DNA of 64,000 nt from Heterodera schachtii (lineage: Eukaryota; Nematoda; Chromadorea; Rhabditida; Heteroderidae). Where the stretch lies: positions 394,582 through 458,581 of the forward strand of contig SIJG01000004.1 in assembly GCA_023374025.1 (NCBI GenBank), given 5' to 3'. The translations under genes and the position numbers were made by a program. Shown here piece after piece: positions 32,784 through 44,927 of this stretch. Positions within the stretch are counted from its first letter, which is position 1; each line of letters starts with the position of its first letter. The notes beneath the pieces were generated by a model, which saw nothing but the letters and a program-made list of their open reading frames with translations, ran no database searches and was not told the origin of the DNA.

Positions 32784-35443
32784 TCAATTAAATTGCCTCG
32801 CCGGTGCACAGTGTGAACATGAGCCCTTTTGTCCCTGATAAAAAAAACAATTTAAAAAATGACAATTAAATATGCTTATAAATATTTAATAATTTAAAAA
32901 ACACTTTAAGAAGTTTTAATAAATGCGATAATTTGTAAAAAATTATTTTCTTTATTTTAATTTATTATCATTTGAAATTTATAAATTATTGTGTATTTGT
33001 GTATATTAATAAAATAAAATTAAATAAATAAATAAATTTGTTTTTTTTCTAATTGAAATAATTTGTATAAATTTATTATCATTTCCAATTTATAAATTAT
33101 TGTGTATTTGTATATTATTTCATTAAAAAAATTTAAAAAATATTTCATTTAAAATAATTTGTCTCAAAAAAAAAATGATTTAATTAAAAATTTTGAAATT
33201 ATAAATTTTATTGTTTTTTACCTGTTCCCCATTTTGGCCTGACTGCCCATCTGTTCCCGGTCGGCCAGGTGTCCCCGCTGCACCGCTGTCACCCGACTCG
33301 CCCTGCTGTCCGGGCTCACCAGGTTTTCCGGGCTCTGTATTTTTTAAAGAAAAAATTTATTGAAGAATTTTTCATTTAACCCCCAATTCTCTAGGGTTTT
33401 CGATTCCTAGGAAAAATGAAACATTTGTCCACCGTTTTTTTGTGGCGTTGTATTGACTGAAAGACTCATTTCTCGATTCGGGAAATTTCAAAAATTTTAT
33501 CGGATTTTGGGGGCTCTCGGACTCAATTCTCTGTCTCAAATAGGAATTTTCGAAAATTTTTGGTTATTGGATGAATTGTTGTTGAACAGTGTTAATACTT
33601 GGAAAAATTATTGAAAAATTTTTTCATTTAACCCAAATTTTCTAGGGTTTTCGAACTTTCTCTGATTTTTGGGGGCTCTCGGAGTCAATTGTTTGTTCTC
33701 GACCCGGAATTTCCAAAATTCTTGATTCTTAGAGGCCTCGAATTATATCAGAATCAATACTTAGTCTCGACTCTCGGACAGCCCTAATTTGTGAGAAAAA
33801 AAAATGTTTACCCGAATTTTTCATGATAAAACTTTAAAAAATGTTACATACCGCCTGGCGTTCCGTCTGTGCCGGGCTGTCCATTGGCGCCCGGAGGTCC
33901 GGGTGGGCCAACAATTGGGGCATAATCTGGCATTTTGTTCCAATTATTTCCATCAAGGAAAACCAAATTTTACTGCACCTTGCTCAAGGCTTCCAGGTGG
34001 TCCGGGAGGGCCAGGCTCTGAAAAATTGGAAATTTTTTGCAAAATTTATTTTGGCCGCCACCTCCAGCCTTTCCAGGCACTCCGTCCACTCCCGGCGCGC
34101 CTTCATCACCCTGGGGTCCAGGAATGGCGCGCTCGCCAGGCGCGCCGGGCTCGCCCTGCCTTCCGTCCGGTCCTGGCGCGCCCTGAGGCCCAGGCACTAA
34201 ATTTTTCAAAATTATTCAAAAAACTAATAAAAATTTGACGGCGCTTAGCGAAAAGTGTCGACAAAAATTTTCTAGTATCCATATATATATATTTCATAAA
34301 AATCTGAAATTTTGCGGCCCTTTTACTGAATTCTAAGAATATAAATTTGTACGTACATCCGTCCTGTGCCGTCGCACATTCTTGGCACGGCTCAATGTAC
34401 GGCGCCGGCGGCGGTGGCGCCGCGTCTTCGCCGGCATTGCCCGCGCCGCCCGGTTGTCCGTCAGCGCCCGGTTCACCAATGGCACCCTAACATTTAAAAA
34501 CATAGTTAATTCATTTCGCTAATTTTTTTTTGAAAAAATCTGGAAATTCTCGAGCCTACCGGTGGCCCAGGCGGTCCCTGCTCCGAGGTGCCGCATCCGC
34601 AGCACGCGCCACCACCGCCACCGCCTGCAACGCCTCCACTTTCGGTACCATAGCCGCTGCGCTTCCACAGGCTGAGCCGTCCATTGCGCAGCACCGTGTC
34701 CAAGTGGTGATGGGCGCGGCGTGTCTGGCGCTGCTTGGGCGTTGCTGCGCCCGCGGCGGGCGCCCGTCGTGCGGCGCCGGCTGCGCCACCGTTCACATCG
34801 GAAAGCACTTGAGTGCGCGTTACCTGTACAATTTTTGATTGGACAAACTCTGTGCCAAGTAAGAGCAAAAATGTTGGTTCGGTGAAATTTGGCAGAATTC
34901 CAATGGTAGCCAAATTTATGTAATGTCAAAATTATGCCAAATTTCAAAAATTACAAAAATTGCCAAATTTTCAATTTAGAAAGCTAGTAAGAACCCCCCC
35001 CCCCCAAAAAAAGGGGAGAGATTATTTTAGAAGCTGGAAATTAAGAGATTTGGACTTTATAGTAGAAAACACTGTACACCATTTTTTAATTAAATCCTTT
35101 TGGGAATTACGGTAAATTCGTTTCTGAATTACGGTATCTCATTTTTGTTAAATTCTTTTTTTAGTAAATCATCAGTTTTCCCTACTTCTTGCATGATATT
35201 TCCTGATCGGATTGGACAAAAGTGCAGCTCGCCTTCCATCTGAACGCTGACCCGTTGAAAGTAAAGGGCGGCCAACGGAATGGACATTGTGCAAACCTTG
35301 GAAAAAATTTTTTAAATTTTAATAAATTTAAAATTTTTTTGAAATTTTACCAAACTGGCCACCGTGGCAATGCAAACGCCAAAAATTGCAACATTTCTGA
35401 TGGATTCGGCTTCCGCCTTCAAGTCATGCATTTCTTTGCCCAT
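32784..35443 (-). CDS. cuticle collagen, nine exons
   Basis: Exons: 35443-35351, 35296-35186, 34823-34560, 34486-34357, 34196-34062, 34017-33979, 33926-33852, 33334-33222 and 32834-32784; all join in frame for 336 aa. An acceptor lies 7 bases before the ATG, as for trans-splicing. Residues 17-45 are a hydrophobic signal-anchor (NVAIFGVCIATVASL...), the nematode Col_cuticle_N domain. RQTR near 100 is a subtilisin-type processing site. Then Gly-X-Y blocks are separated by short Cys-bearing gaps (ACCGCG, PCQECA). The C-terminus is GSCSHCAPARQFN, the classic Cys-X-X-Cys tail that cross-links trimers. The protein is secreted into the cuticle. The many small exons are unusual beside the few-intron cuticle collagens of C. 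elegans. The plus-strand frames here are antisense shadows. Confidence 0.92.
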
Positions 35444-35990
35444 TTTTAGCTGTTTAACTGAAATTATTATATAAGTAATATAATATATTCCATATTATAA
35501 ATAGACAAATATTGTAATTTGAAAAACAAAGATTTTTTAAAATAAAAAATGAAATTTTTTTTAGACGCATTATTTTTATATAGTGACAATTTCTTTCCTT
35601 TTAATTAAGTAAACATTCGCAATGAAAAATAAATCCAAGAATTTAGGCTAATTTTGTTTGGTAAAACTTTAAACAAAATAAGGTTTTCAATTTTATCTGT
35701 TGGAAAATAAAAAAAATTTGTAAAAATTTTTTATTTAAATAATTTTTTTATTTGAAAATCAAAAAAAACAAAACGAAAAACGAAAAATTCAATGATACCA
35801 TAGATAAGTGAAACTGCTTTTTTGGACATGTGTATTTATATGGTTACACATAGGAACATAAGCAGGGGGGAGCCCCACGGGGTCAATTACCGAAATGATT
35901 AATTGCTGTCGCTAAGAAAAGGAATCAAATTAATTTTTGGACAGAGAGTGCTTTGTCCTGCGGTAAACAGCAGCACTAATTGAGGCACTT
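35444..35990. other. upstream region of collagen gene
   Basis: AT-rich, with a poly-A/T stretch near 35700-35780. I see no TATA box or other promoter element I would defend. Confidence 0.4.
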
Positions 35991-35991
35991 C

Positions 35992-36550
35992 TTAATGATG
36001 GAACAAAGAACAATTAGTCCACCTAATTAACTAATTAAGTGACAAAATGGACGGAAAAAACACACAATGAAATGTACAGGAGACAGAAAATTAAATAAAA
36101 ATAAAATCAAAGAAACCACATTTTTGTGAACGTGGAACTCATTTTATTTTATTATTGATTTGGCAGTTATAAAACATTGGCCATGTGGGGAGGGGTAATT
36201 AGGCGCGGTGGACAATGACATTAATGGTAATTTATTTGGTTTCATCACCTCGAAATTTATATGGTGGCGGAAAAGAAATTGGGAAGAATTTATTGCTTTG
36301 TCTCGATTAAATATCGTTAATTGAAGCATAATGATGGATTAAAGAACAATCAGTCAGTCCACCTAATTACCTAATTAAGTGTCAAAATGGGCGGAAAAAT
36401 TAAGCAAATGAACACACAATGAAATGTATAGGAAAGCATAAAATTAAATTTAATAAAATGAAATGAAAGAAACCACATTTTTGAGAAAGTGGAACTACTT
36501 ATTTTATTTTCTATTTTTTATCATTTTTATTTGGCAGTCACAAAAGATTC
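35992..36550. repeat. tandem repeat, two units of about 340 bp
   Basis: 35992-36200 and 36332-36560 share TCCACCTAATTA, CACACAATGAAATGTA and AAAGAAACCACATTTTTG, then a GGGGTAATTAGGCG tract. Related fragments occur at 32000-32050 and 39570-39600. Confidence 0.65.
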
Positions 36551-36795
36551 GCCGCGGGGGGTAATTAGGCGTGTCGGCGGACACGGAAGACAAGCAAAAA
36601 GACACTAATGATAATTTATTTGGTTGCATTTAATTACTCAATCATGTTTTTTTGGTCAATGTTTTGTCAAATTGAAATTTATATGGTGGCGTAAAACCAA
36701 ACAAATAAATTAACGAAAAAATTAAATTAGAATAAATAATTTAGAAAAAAAAACTCATCATTTGATTATCAATATCAATAAGAAAAAATGAAATT

Positions 36796-38062
36796 TTACA
36801 ATTTTTTTTCTTTTTTCCATCTTTTTAGAGTGGCAGTTCCAATTTTCAAAATGCCAGCAATTTCTTTGTCACTTAAAGAAGGGTTTCCTTTTTTCATTTT
36901 ATAATAATCATTCATTTTTCTCGTTTTTTTTCATTCGAATATCTATTTGCTCCTTCTGAAAATAAAAGAATAAGTCCAATTATAAACATTAAAATTTAAT
37001 TTATAAATTTACTTTTGCTTATGTCAATGCCAAATTCTTTTTCCCATCGGTATAATGTTTGTTCGCCAATGCCAAATTCATTCGCAAATTGTTTCTTATT
37101 TTTGGACATTCTTTTAAACTCATCAATTCGTACAATAAATTCCCTCTTTTTCTTTTCATAATAATTTTTATCATTTTTTAAATTTATTCCAAATTCTTTT
37201 TTCCATTTGTAAATTTTCATTCGAGAAAATCCCAATTTTTTCGCTATTTTTAACTCAATTTTATTCCAAATTTTTGCCGAAAATTTCGGCAATCTTTCGG
37301 AATTGCGGTCCCGAAAAAAAAATTTTTTTTTTAATTTGTAAGGCATTTTTCTAGGCTTAAAAAAATACGCTAACCGCCGAACTCTCCCCGGCCGAAATTA
37401 AAAAAAAATCAAACAGAAATTTTTCAAGGAAAAAATCTTAGAAAATTCCAAAAAAAAAAAAAACTATTTGCTAAGTTTTTTTTTGAAAATTTTTCGAAAA
37501 ACAGTAGTTTCAAAAAAAATTGCTGAAAAATTTTCAACAATTTTTTTCTTTAAATTTTCTTATAAAAAAAATTTTCTAAGAATTTTTTCCTTGAAAAATT
37601 TCTAAGTTTGAATTTTTTTTTTTTTTTTGAAATTTCTGCGGCGAGATTTCGGCTGGCGTTGGGGTGTACCCTTGATTTTTTTAATCGATTTTCTGGGGTA
37701 AAAAAAATTAAAAAAAAAAATTTTTTTTTCGGGACCGCAATTCCGAAAGATTGCCAATATTTCCCCTTTTTCTTAATTCTTTCTTTTATTGCGTGAAATT
37801 TGTGAATATTGCCGCGTTTTTGTTGAACATCCAATTGATCGGTCTGATCAGCATTTGATTCATTTTCACTAAAATTTGCAATTTGGTCAGTCTCATTTTG
37901 ATTTGTCTCATTTTCATTTTCTCCAATTATTTCATTTTCCCATTCTTCGCCAAATATTTCAGCAAAAGTTGGCCGAAGTTTTTTAGACTGATTAACTGAC
38001 AATGTTTTGTCAGTTGAATTGTTTATGATTAAGAACATAAACACAAAAAGGAGAAAACGCAT
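36796..38062 (-). pseudogene. copy 4 of secreted HTH family, split by a MITE
   Basis: Exon 1 starts at the ATG at 38062 (signal peptide LLFVFMFLIINN, acidic region, KERIKKKGKY) and resumes after the insertion at 37288-37755 with AKIWNKIELKIAKKLGFSR. It ends at 37013; exon 2 is 36955-36796. The insertion falls just before the first HTH. Exon 2 also carries a single-base shift in an A-run. Arrangement and flanks mirror copy 3 on the other side of the collagen gene. Confidence 0.8.
37288..37755. mobile_element. MITE inserted in HTH gene copy 4
   Basis: The ends GGCAATCTTTCGGAATTGCG and its reverse complement form long terminal inverted repeats. The flanks AAAATTTC and AATATTTC (37280-37287, 37756-37763) match at 7 of 8 positions. 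The interior is mostly A/T runs and GTCCCGAAAAA arrays. Confidence 0.75.
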
Positions 38063-38261
38063 CACTAAAAAAATTATAAATAATTAATTAATAATTTTTT
38101 AATATTTTTATTAAATATATTTGTATTAAAACTAAGTTAATTACATCATAAATTTTTTTTTTTTTTTTATCTAATTTTAATAAATATGGAGAAGCATTGC
38201 CAAAAATGCGATCAATAGTAAATAATATTAAATAATTGAAAGCCATGAATTTCATCATAAT

Positions 38262-38451
38262 GATCGGTCTGATCAGTTAATTCATTTTGATCATTTTGAT
38301 TTTCATTTTCTCCAATTATTTCATTTTCCCATTCTTCACCAAATATTTCAGCAAAAATTGGCCGAAGTTTTTTACACAGATTAACTGACAATGTTTTGTC
38401 AGTTGAATTGTTTATGAGTAAGAACACAAATATAAAAAGGAGAAAACGCAT
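38262..38451 (-). pseudogene. truncated copy 5 of secreted HTH family
   Basis: Start ATG at 38451; signal peptide and acidic region are intact to about residue 62, then it runs into copy 4's promoter. It is the mirror image of copy 2 at 28082. Confidence 0.75.
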
Positions 38452-39040
38452 CACTAAAAAATCTTATAAATATTAATTATGATTTTTAAATATTTTATTT
38501 AATATATTTGTATTAAAATTACCTTAATTACACCAGAAAATAATTTTTTTAAATTTAAATTTTAATGAATATGGAGAAGAATTGCCAAAAATAAGATCAA
38601 TAGGTGAAAATGATCTTCAGTAGATATTAAAAAATAAAAACAAAACATTGCTTATTGAATGCCATGAATTTCATAAAAAAAAATTATAATTTTATAATTG
38701 AAAATTTAAGCAAAATTAGAAAATTTTATTGACTATTATCTTTTCAAATTCGGTTATATCAATCAAAATTAAGGAAATAATATTTCGTAAGCTTTGAGTT
38801 AGGGTTGCGCGGGTGAGAAATGAGTTTTTCGAGTTGAAATCCAGAAAATTAAGGAATTTAAAATATTTACTCTTAAAAACAATTAAACCACAAAAAAATT
38901 TAATGTTGTTTTTATTAAAATTATTCTATCCTTCAAAAAAAAAATTTTAAAATCGTGGCGAAAAATAAACAATGTGCTTTATTTGAATGCTTCAGTTAAA
39001 AAATAATAGTGATGGAATGAATTCAATGATTGGATAGTAA

Positions 39041-39257
39041 GTAATTAACGAAAAATTAAGTTGGAGAGTAAGTAATTAACGAAAAATTAAGTTGGAGAGT
39101 AAGTAATTAACGAAAAATTAAATTGGATAATAAGTAATTAACGAAAAATTAAATTGGATAATAAGTAATTAACGAAAAATTAAATTGGATAATAAGTAAT
39201 TAACGAAAAATTAAATTGGATAATAAGTAATTAACGAAAAATTAAGTTGGAGAGTAA
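39041..39257. repeat. 31-bp minisatellite, seven units
   Basis: GTAATTAACGAAAAATTAAA recurs at a strict 31-bp period (39041, 39072, 39103, 39134, 39165, 39196, 39227). A single unit with the same left flank lies near 41865, so the array expanded from a unit in a duplicated segment. Confidence 0.9.
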
Positions 39258-39958
39258 GAAATTAAAATTGTTAGAGAAGTGAGAATCAACATAAGAAAAT
39301 TAAACAATATTCAAGAGATTAACAAAAAAAATGCACAACAAATTAAGAAGGCACCAATAAACAAATTGTGTACGGACATTTAGCCATTTATTTTAAAAAT
39401 TTGCTTTTTTCATAACGGATTTGAAATGGACAGCATGAAAAAATTGTTTATTATATTTAAATATGAAAAAATTTTCTTTCTTTTATTTAAAAAAAATAAT
39501 AAAATTATTTCTAAGAAAAAACAAATTGCGATTCAATTTAATTTTTTAAAATTATTTTTATTCGTCAATCACAAAACATTCGCCGCGGGGGGGGGGGGCA
39601 AATTAAAAAACGAACTCAAATTAAAGAAAAATGGAAATATTTATATGTAAATGTATGCGTGCGCTTCAACTCAAGCTAAATTTCTTGGGCCTAGGTCGTC
39701 TATACTTAGCTTTATTTTGTAATTTATTGGCACCCTTTAAGCCCCAAAATTTAAAATTTTAGGTAAATTTATAATTATTTTTTATTCGAAATTCAACAAA
39801 ACTTTTAACGTATTTAAGCATCATTTAATTAAATTAGAAATGTTTATAATTTAAAAATTTGATAAAAAATTATAAGAAAAATCAGACTTTTGATTTTGCA
39901 CTTTTTTGTGAAGTGACCTAGCACCTTTGAAACCAATACAAATAAGAAAAACGAAAAA
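39258..39958. other. AT-rich spacer, no gene
   Basis: It holds a G-run at 39587-39598 and a copy of the GGTAATTAGGCG-type tract. No coding or regulatory feature is supported. Confidence 0.4.
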
Positions 39959-40764
39959 TTACGAATTATTTTCCTTTTTCCATTTCTTTAAAGTGGTAAT
40001 TCCAATTTTCAAAAGGCCAGCAATTTCTTTGTCAGTTAAAGTGGGATTTTCATTCTTCATTTTATAATAATCATTCATTTTGCTCCTTTTTTGTTCATCG
40101 GTGAAGCGAATTCTACCTAAGAATATAATAAAATTTAAAATTAAATTAATTATTTTGAAGAATTAAAATTAACTTAATTTTACATTTGCCAATTTCAATG
40201 CCAAATTCTTTTTCCCATCGGTATAATGTTTTTCTGTCAATGTCCAACTCTTTCGCAAATTGCTTCTGCTTCCCATTCTTATACATTTTTTAAAATTCAT
40301 CAATTCGTTCAATAAATTCTCTCTTTTTCATTTGATAAGAATTCTTTTTATTAATTCCAAATTCTTTTTTCCATTTGTAAATTTTCATTCGATTAATTCC
40401 CAATTTTTTCGCTATTTTTTGCTCAGTTTTAACCCAAACTTTTGCTGAATATTTTCCCCGTTTCTTAATTCCTTCTTTTATTGCATCAAATTTGTGAATA
40501 ATATCATTTTTTTTGCTGAAAATCCATTTTTTCGGTCTGACCGGACAATTCATTTTGATCATTTTGATTAAAATTTCCGTTCTGATCAGTCTCATTTTGA
40601 TTTTCATTTTCATTTTCTCCAATTATTATTTCATTTTGCCATTCTTCGCCAAATATTTCAGCAAAAGTTGGCCGAAGTTTTTTACACAGATTAACTGACA
40701 ATGTTTTGTCAATTGAATTGTTTATGATTAAGAAGAACAGAAATATAAAAAGAAGAAAACGCAT
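39959..40764 (-). pseudogene. copy 6 of secreted HTH family, frameshift and stop
   Basis: Exon 1 is 40764-40184, exon 2 40116-39959. The signal peptide and acidic region are intact to the A-run at about 40505, which is one base longer than in copy 1 and breaks the frame. Later a TTT-AAA to TTT-TAA change near 40293 makes a stop before the second HTH. Exon 2 is open and encodes IAGLLKIGITTLKKWKKE. Mirror partner of the plus-strand copies. Confidence 0.78.
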
Positions 40765-41918
40765 CACTAAAAAAAATTATAAATAATTAATTAATAATTT
40801 TTTAATATTTTTATTAAATATATTTGTATTAAAACTAAGTTAATTACATCATAAATTTTTTTTTTTATCTAATTTTAATAAATATGGAGAAGCATTGCCA
40901 AAAATGCGATCAATTAGTGAAACTGATCTTCATTAGATCTTTTAAAAAAACAATAAAATACTAAAAAAGATTATATATTGAAAGCCATAAATTTCATTCA
41001 AAAAAATTATAATTTCTAATTGAATTTATGCGAAATTAGAAAATTTATTGAATAAAAAATCTCTCTTCCGATTCAGTTATATCATTCAAGATATATCGCA
41101 ATTTTCATGAATTTTTTACGTAGTTATGATCCAATTAAATCTGACAGTAAACAGAGAATTGTTAAAATCTTGGCGTGAAATGCTTCCTCCAATAAATTTG
41201 TTTAAAAATTATAAATTACATAATCTTGAGAATTTTGTTCAATTTTATATTCCTCGCATTTTTCAAAAATTTCCTCTTTAAGTGTTCCCATTCAAAAAGT
41301 ATCCCTCAAAATTTAATGGAAAAAAGTTATTATTATAATAACAAAATTCAAATAAAAATTGAATAAACATTAATAAAAGCAAATGAAATGAAAGTATAAT
41401 TCATTAGTTTATAGTAAAAGTAATCGTGAATCATCGAAATAAAATTGTTATTTATATGTTATACTTTTTTCGAACATGCATGATTGTTTTTAATTATATA
41501 ATAATTAATTAAAATAAAAATAAAATCATAAAAAATTAATTAATTTTAGAAAAATTGCATTCGTTTTAATTGTGCTTAAAATCAATTTATTTTGGTAAAA
41601 AATTTTTTTAAATAGTGCTTGACTCGTGCTTGGATTCAGCGTAATTCAAATTTAAGATCCACTATTGACTTTCTCTCTTTTTATATTATTGGTTTTTAAG
41701 TTTTAATTTCAGAAAATTTTAATGGATTTGTCCATATCTGTGATTCGGATAAGCTCGAGCTTTGCGAAATAAATAATCTTATATAAAATAAACAATGTGC
41801 TTTATTTGAATGCTTCAATTATAAAATAAAGTGATGGAATGAATTCAATGATTGATAATAAGTAATTAACGAAAAATTAAAAAACAGATTAAATGATTAA
41901 AAAGAAGGGGCACCATTA
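40765..41918. other. AT-rich spacer, no gene
   Basis: 40790-40950 repeats the promoter-side sequence of the HTH copies. 41790-41880 duplicates the flank of the minisatellite at 39 kb. Otherwise nothing is recognisable. Confidence 0.4.
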
Positions 41919-41926
41919 AACAAATT

Positions 41927-42400
41927 CCGGTCAGGGTCGTTTTCGTACCGCCATTTTCGTACCGTCGTTTTCGTACCGCCGTTTTCGTACGGGGGACATT
42001 TTCGTACGAGTTCTTGTACAAGCGTCAGCGAGAAAATTGTTAAGGTTTTCGCGATTGACATTGGCATTGGCATAATTGTGATCATTTTAAGGGACAATAT
42101 TGTTATTGATATCGTTATAGCGTTGGACGAGACGAAGAATCCGTGCGTCGGCATCGCGATACGTCTTTTTCTGTGCACCATCATGCACCAATTTATCATT
42201 ATTTAGTTTTGTTTTAATTACTTGCTGCTGGTTCATTTTGTAGTTAATAAAACTTTAACTGTCAAAACATTAAAAGTAATTAAAAAAAGATTAACAAATT
42301 CTTTGAATGCAATTTTTTTTTTGCATATCCACTCGTACGAAAACGGCGGTACGAAAATGTCCCCCGTACGAAAACGGCGGTACGAAAACGTCCTGGCCCG
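41927..42400. mobile_element. hAT-like MITE, (GTACGAAAACGGCG) repeat ends
   Basis: It starts CCGGTCAGGGTCGTTTTCG and ends CGTCCTGGCCCG, with the perfect 8-bp duplication AACAAATT (41919-41926, 42401-42408). Each end carries three to four tandem units of GTACGAAAACGGCG, inverted with respect to each other. No coding capacity. Confidence 0.8.
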
Positions 42401-43399
42401 AACAAATTCAACCAAAGGCATTTATTTTTTATATTTAAAAACCAATTTATGTTGTTTTGTTTTTTTGGCCTTTTGATTGAATTATTAACAAAAAATGGCA
42501 TTGGTTTTCCGGCCGAACACTCTTCTCAAACGAAACAGAAATAAGAAAAAGCGCCGACGATGGGAGTTGTTCTCGATCAGAAAAAGTTGCGCAGAAGTTC
42601 TGCCGTGAAAATTGACGAACCGAACGGCAAAAGAAAGCGTGGCCAAAAACTGAAAATATTTATATATTATTAATTTATTCGTAGGGATGTAAATTCGATG
42701 TAAGAAAAAAGCGCAAAATATAATTAAAATATGCAAAACAAATTCCGAAATTATAATTAAATATTTCCAAACACCCCTTCCACCCCGCCCAAAACACAAA
42801 TATTATAAAAAACTTTTTTCTTTTAGCATTTTTTTGGGAAAAGGACATAAAAGTTACGAAATTAGACTTGTACTAAAGTTTTAGCTATTTTAATATTAAT
42901 TTTTGATATCCCTTTTTCGGAAATTTTTTCAAAAAACTAAAGAAATTTAATTCATTCTCCACACTATCTCAAAATAAGTAAAAAAAAAAACGAAAATATG
43001 TACGAAAAATCCGAGATTTGGACTTTTTTGGCATTTAAAAAATTTTTTCTTAAAAGTCGTTAAAATTGCGAAAAAGCCCTAAAAGTAAAGAAAAATTCGA
43101 AAAATGCGTTTACATATTCATCTTACCGTTCTGCAATTTGCAACTGATCGTCCAAGTTCGGCACCGGCTGGACAGCACCGTTTTGCACTTGGAGTTCAGC
43201 GGCAGCACGCAAATGGTTCACTTCCGCCTGATTTTGACGGAAATTTAATCAAAATATTTTTTAATTATTAGATTTTCAAATTGATTAAAACAAATTCTTT
43301 TCAATTCAATGACTTACAGTGAGCTCAGCAATTTTCTGATTAGCTGTTTCCAAACTGTCAATGAGCAGCCCGTTTTGTTTGTGAAAAAGCTAATTATTA

Positions 43400-43860
43400 G
43401 TAAAGAATAGATTAATTAAATTATTTCTTGAAATTATTTTTTCTTCAAAAAGCAACAAAAAACTTATTAATAATAGTAAATAATAAAATAATCAAATTAT
43501 TTATTTAAATTATTTTTTCTTCAAAAAGCAACAAAGAACTTTTTAATTAACAGTAAATAATATAATTTTTTTTTCTTCAAAAAAAGCAAATAACTTGTAA
43601 TAATAGTAAATAATAAAATTATTTCTTGAAATTATTTTTTCTTCAAAAAGCAACAAAGAACTTTTTAATTAACAGTAAATAATATAATTTTTTTTTCTTC
43701 AAAAAATAGCAAATAACTTGTAATAATAGTAAATAATAAATTATTTCTTGAAATTATTTTTTCTTCAAAAGGCAACAAATAACTTATTAATTAATATAAC
43801 GATAGATTAGTTAAATATTTATTTTTAAATTATTTTTTCTTCAAAAAGCAGCAATTAACT
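43400..43860. repeat. degenerate tandem repeat in intron
   Basis: Units of about 90-120 bp, built on ATTTCTTGAAATTATTTTTTC and TTCAAAAAGCAACAA with AGTAAATAATA, are repeated four to five times between two coiled-coil exons. Confidence 0.7.
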
Positions 43861-43996
43861 TATCTTCAGATCCTCAATTTCCAATTGATGTAAGACTCGC
43901 TCATGCTCAATAGTCTCCTTCAGTTGTCCAATTTCAGCCTTCAGAGAGTGATTTTGTTCGTGCAATTTACGAATTTCCTTGGCTTTTAGTTCAAAT

Positions 43997-44927
43997 TAGA
44001 GTGCCACAGGACCGGGAATTTTTGCCAAAACCGGGACCGGGACTTGCCGGGACCTGAGAAGCCGGGACCGGGACCTCGATTTTCGTCCGGGACCGGGAAC
44101 CGGGACCAAACCGGGAATTTTTAAAAATTCAAAAAATTTTTAATAATTCAAATTTTAATTTATTTCAAGTGAAAATAATACAAAATTAATTTTTTTATTT
44201 TGTAATTTATTTTATAAAATCCAAAAATTGAAGATAAATTAAATTAATGAAAATTTCAAACCAAATTTATTTCAATTATTTCAAACAATAATCATTTTTG
44301 GACTAAATGATCGAAGATTATTAGAAATTCAGATTTGCTTTTCACACCACTTTTTTTGGCGTGCTTTTTCAAAAAACTTTTGGGGAAGAAGAGGGTCCGG
44401 CGGTGCCGATAGGCGCCGCCGGGGGAAATTTTGAAATTTGAGTGTTATTTGTTACAGATTTTCAACAAAATAAGGCTGGTTTTTGAGATTACTAGGCTCA
44501 ATGTGTACGGATTTTCATTCAAAAAATGATAAAATATGTGTCAATTAAAAAAAATATGAGGAATCATAGTTTGTCGATATTAAACCCATGAGTATACAAA
44601 AAGAAAATTCAAAATATTTTAAATTCTGTAAAGGGATTGAATCATGGGAAAGAAGTAGAAAACCAAGAAGATTCACCACTAGGCCATTTGCACAATTGGC
44701 AGTGTTACTTTTAAAGAATATATTAATTTTTTTTTAAATTTTTTCCTTTAACTCCAATTTTCTCCAGTAATTTTTCACTCAGACCCCCATTCTTAATATT
44801 GCTTGTTTTTCCCGGTTCCCGGTTGCCCTACCGGGACCGGGACCTGAGATTTTCAAAACCGGGGACCGGGACCGGGACCTCGGATGACCGGAAATTCCCG
44901 TCCCGGTCCCGGTCCCGTGGCACTCTA
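43997..44927. mobile_element. hAT-like MITE, (GGGACC) repeat ends, in coiled-coil gene intron
   Basis: It starts TAGAGTGCCAC and ends GTGGCACTCTA, with the perfect 8-bp duplication GTTCAAAT (43989-43996, 44928-44935). CCGGGACCGGGA-type arrays sit just inside each end. It carries the GC-rich module GGCGGTGCCGATAGGCGCC near 44400, and a tRNA-like segment. Removing it restores a short intron between 44946 and 43982. Confidence 0.83.
44634..44702 (-). other. tRNA-like Pol III promoter module in MITE
   Basis: Minus strand: A-box-like TGGCCTAGTGG and B-box-like GATTCAATCCC, spaced about as in a tRNA. The cloverleaf stems are not preserved. Confidence 0.5.

Noticed and set aside
33804..34838. Pro/Arg/Ala-rich plus-strand frames
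   Set aside because: They are the antisense of collagen Gly-X-Y exons.
39041..39257. CRISPR-like regular array
   Set aside because: There are no spacers: the 31-bp unit is directly tandem, a minisatellite in a eukaryotic genome.
42485..42799. Arg/Phe-rich minus-strand frame as the last coiled-coil exon
   Set aside because: An acceptor-like TTTTTCAG precedes it, but the frame cannot be joined to the 43227-43127 exon without a stop.
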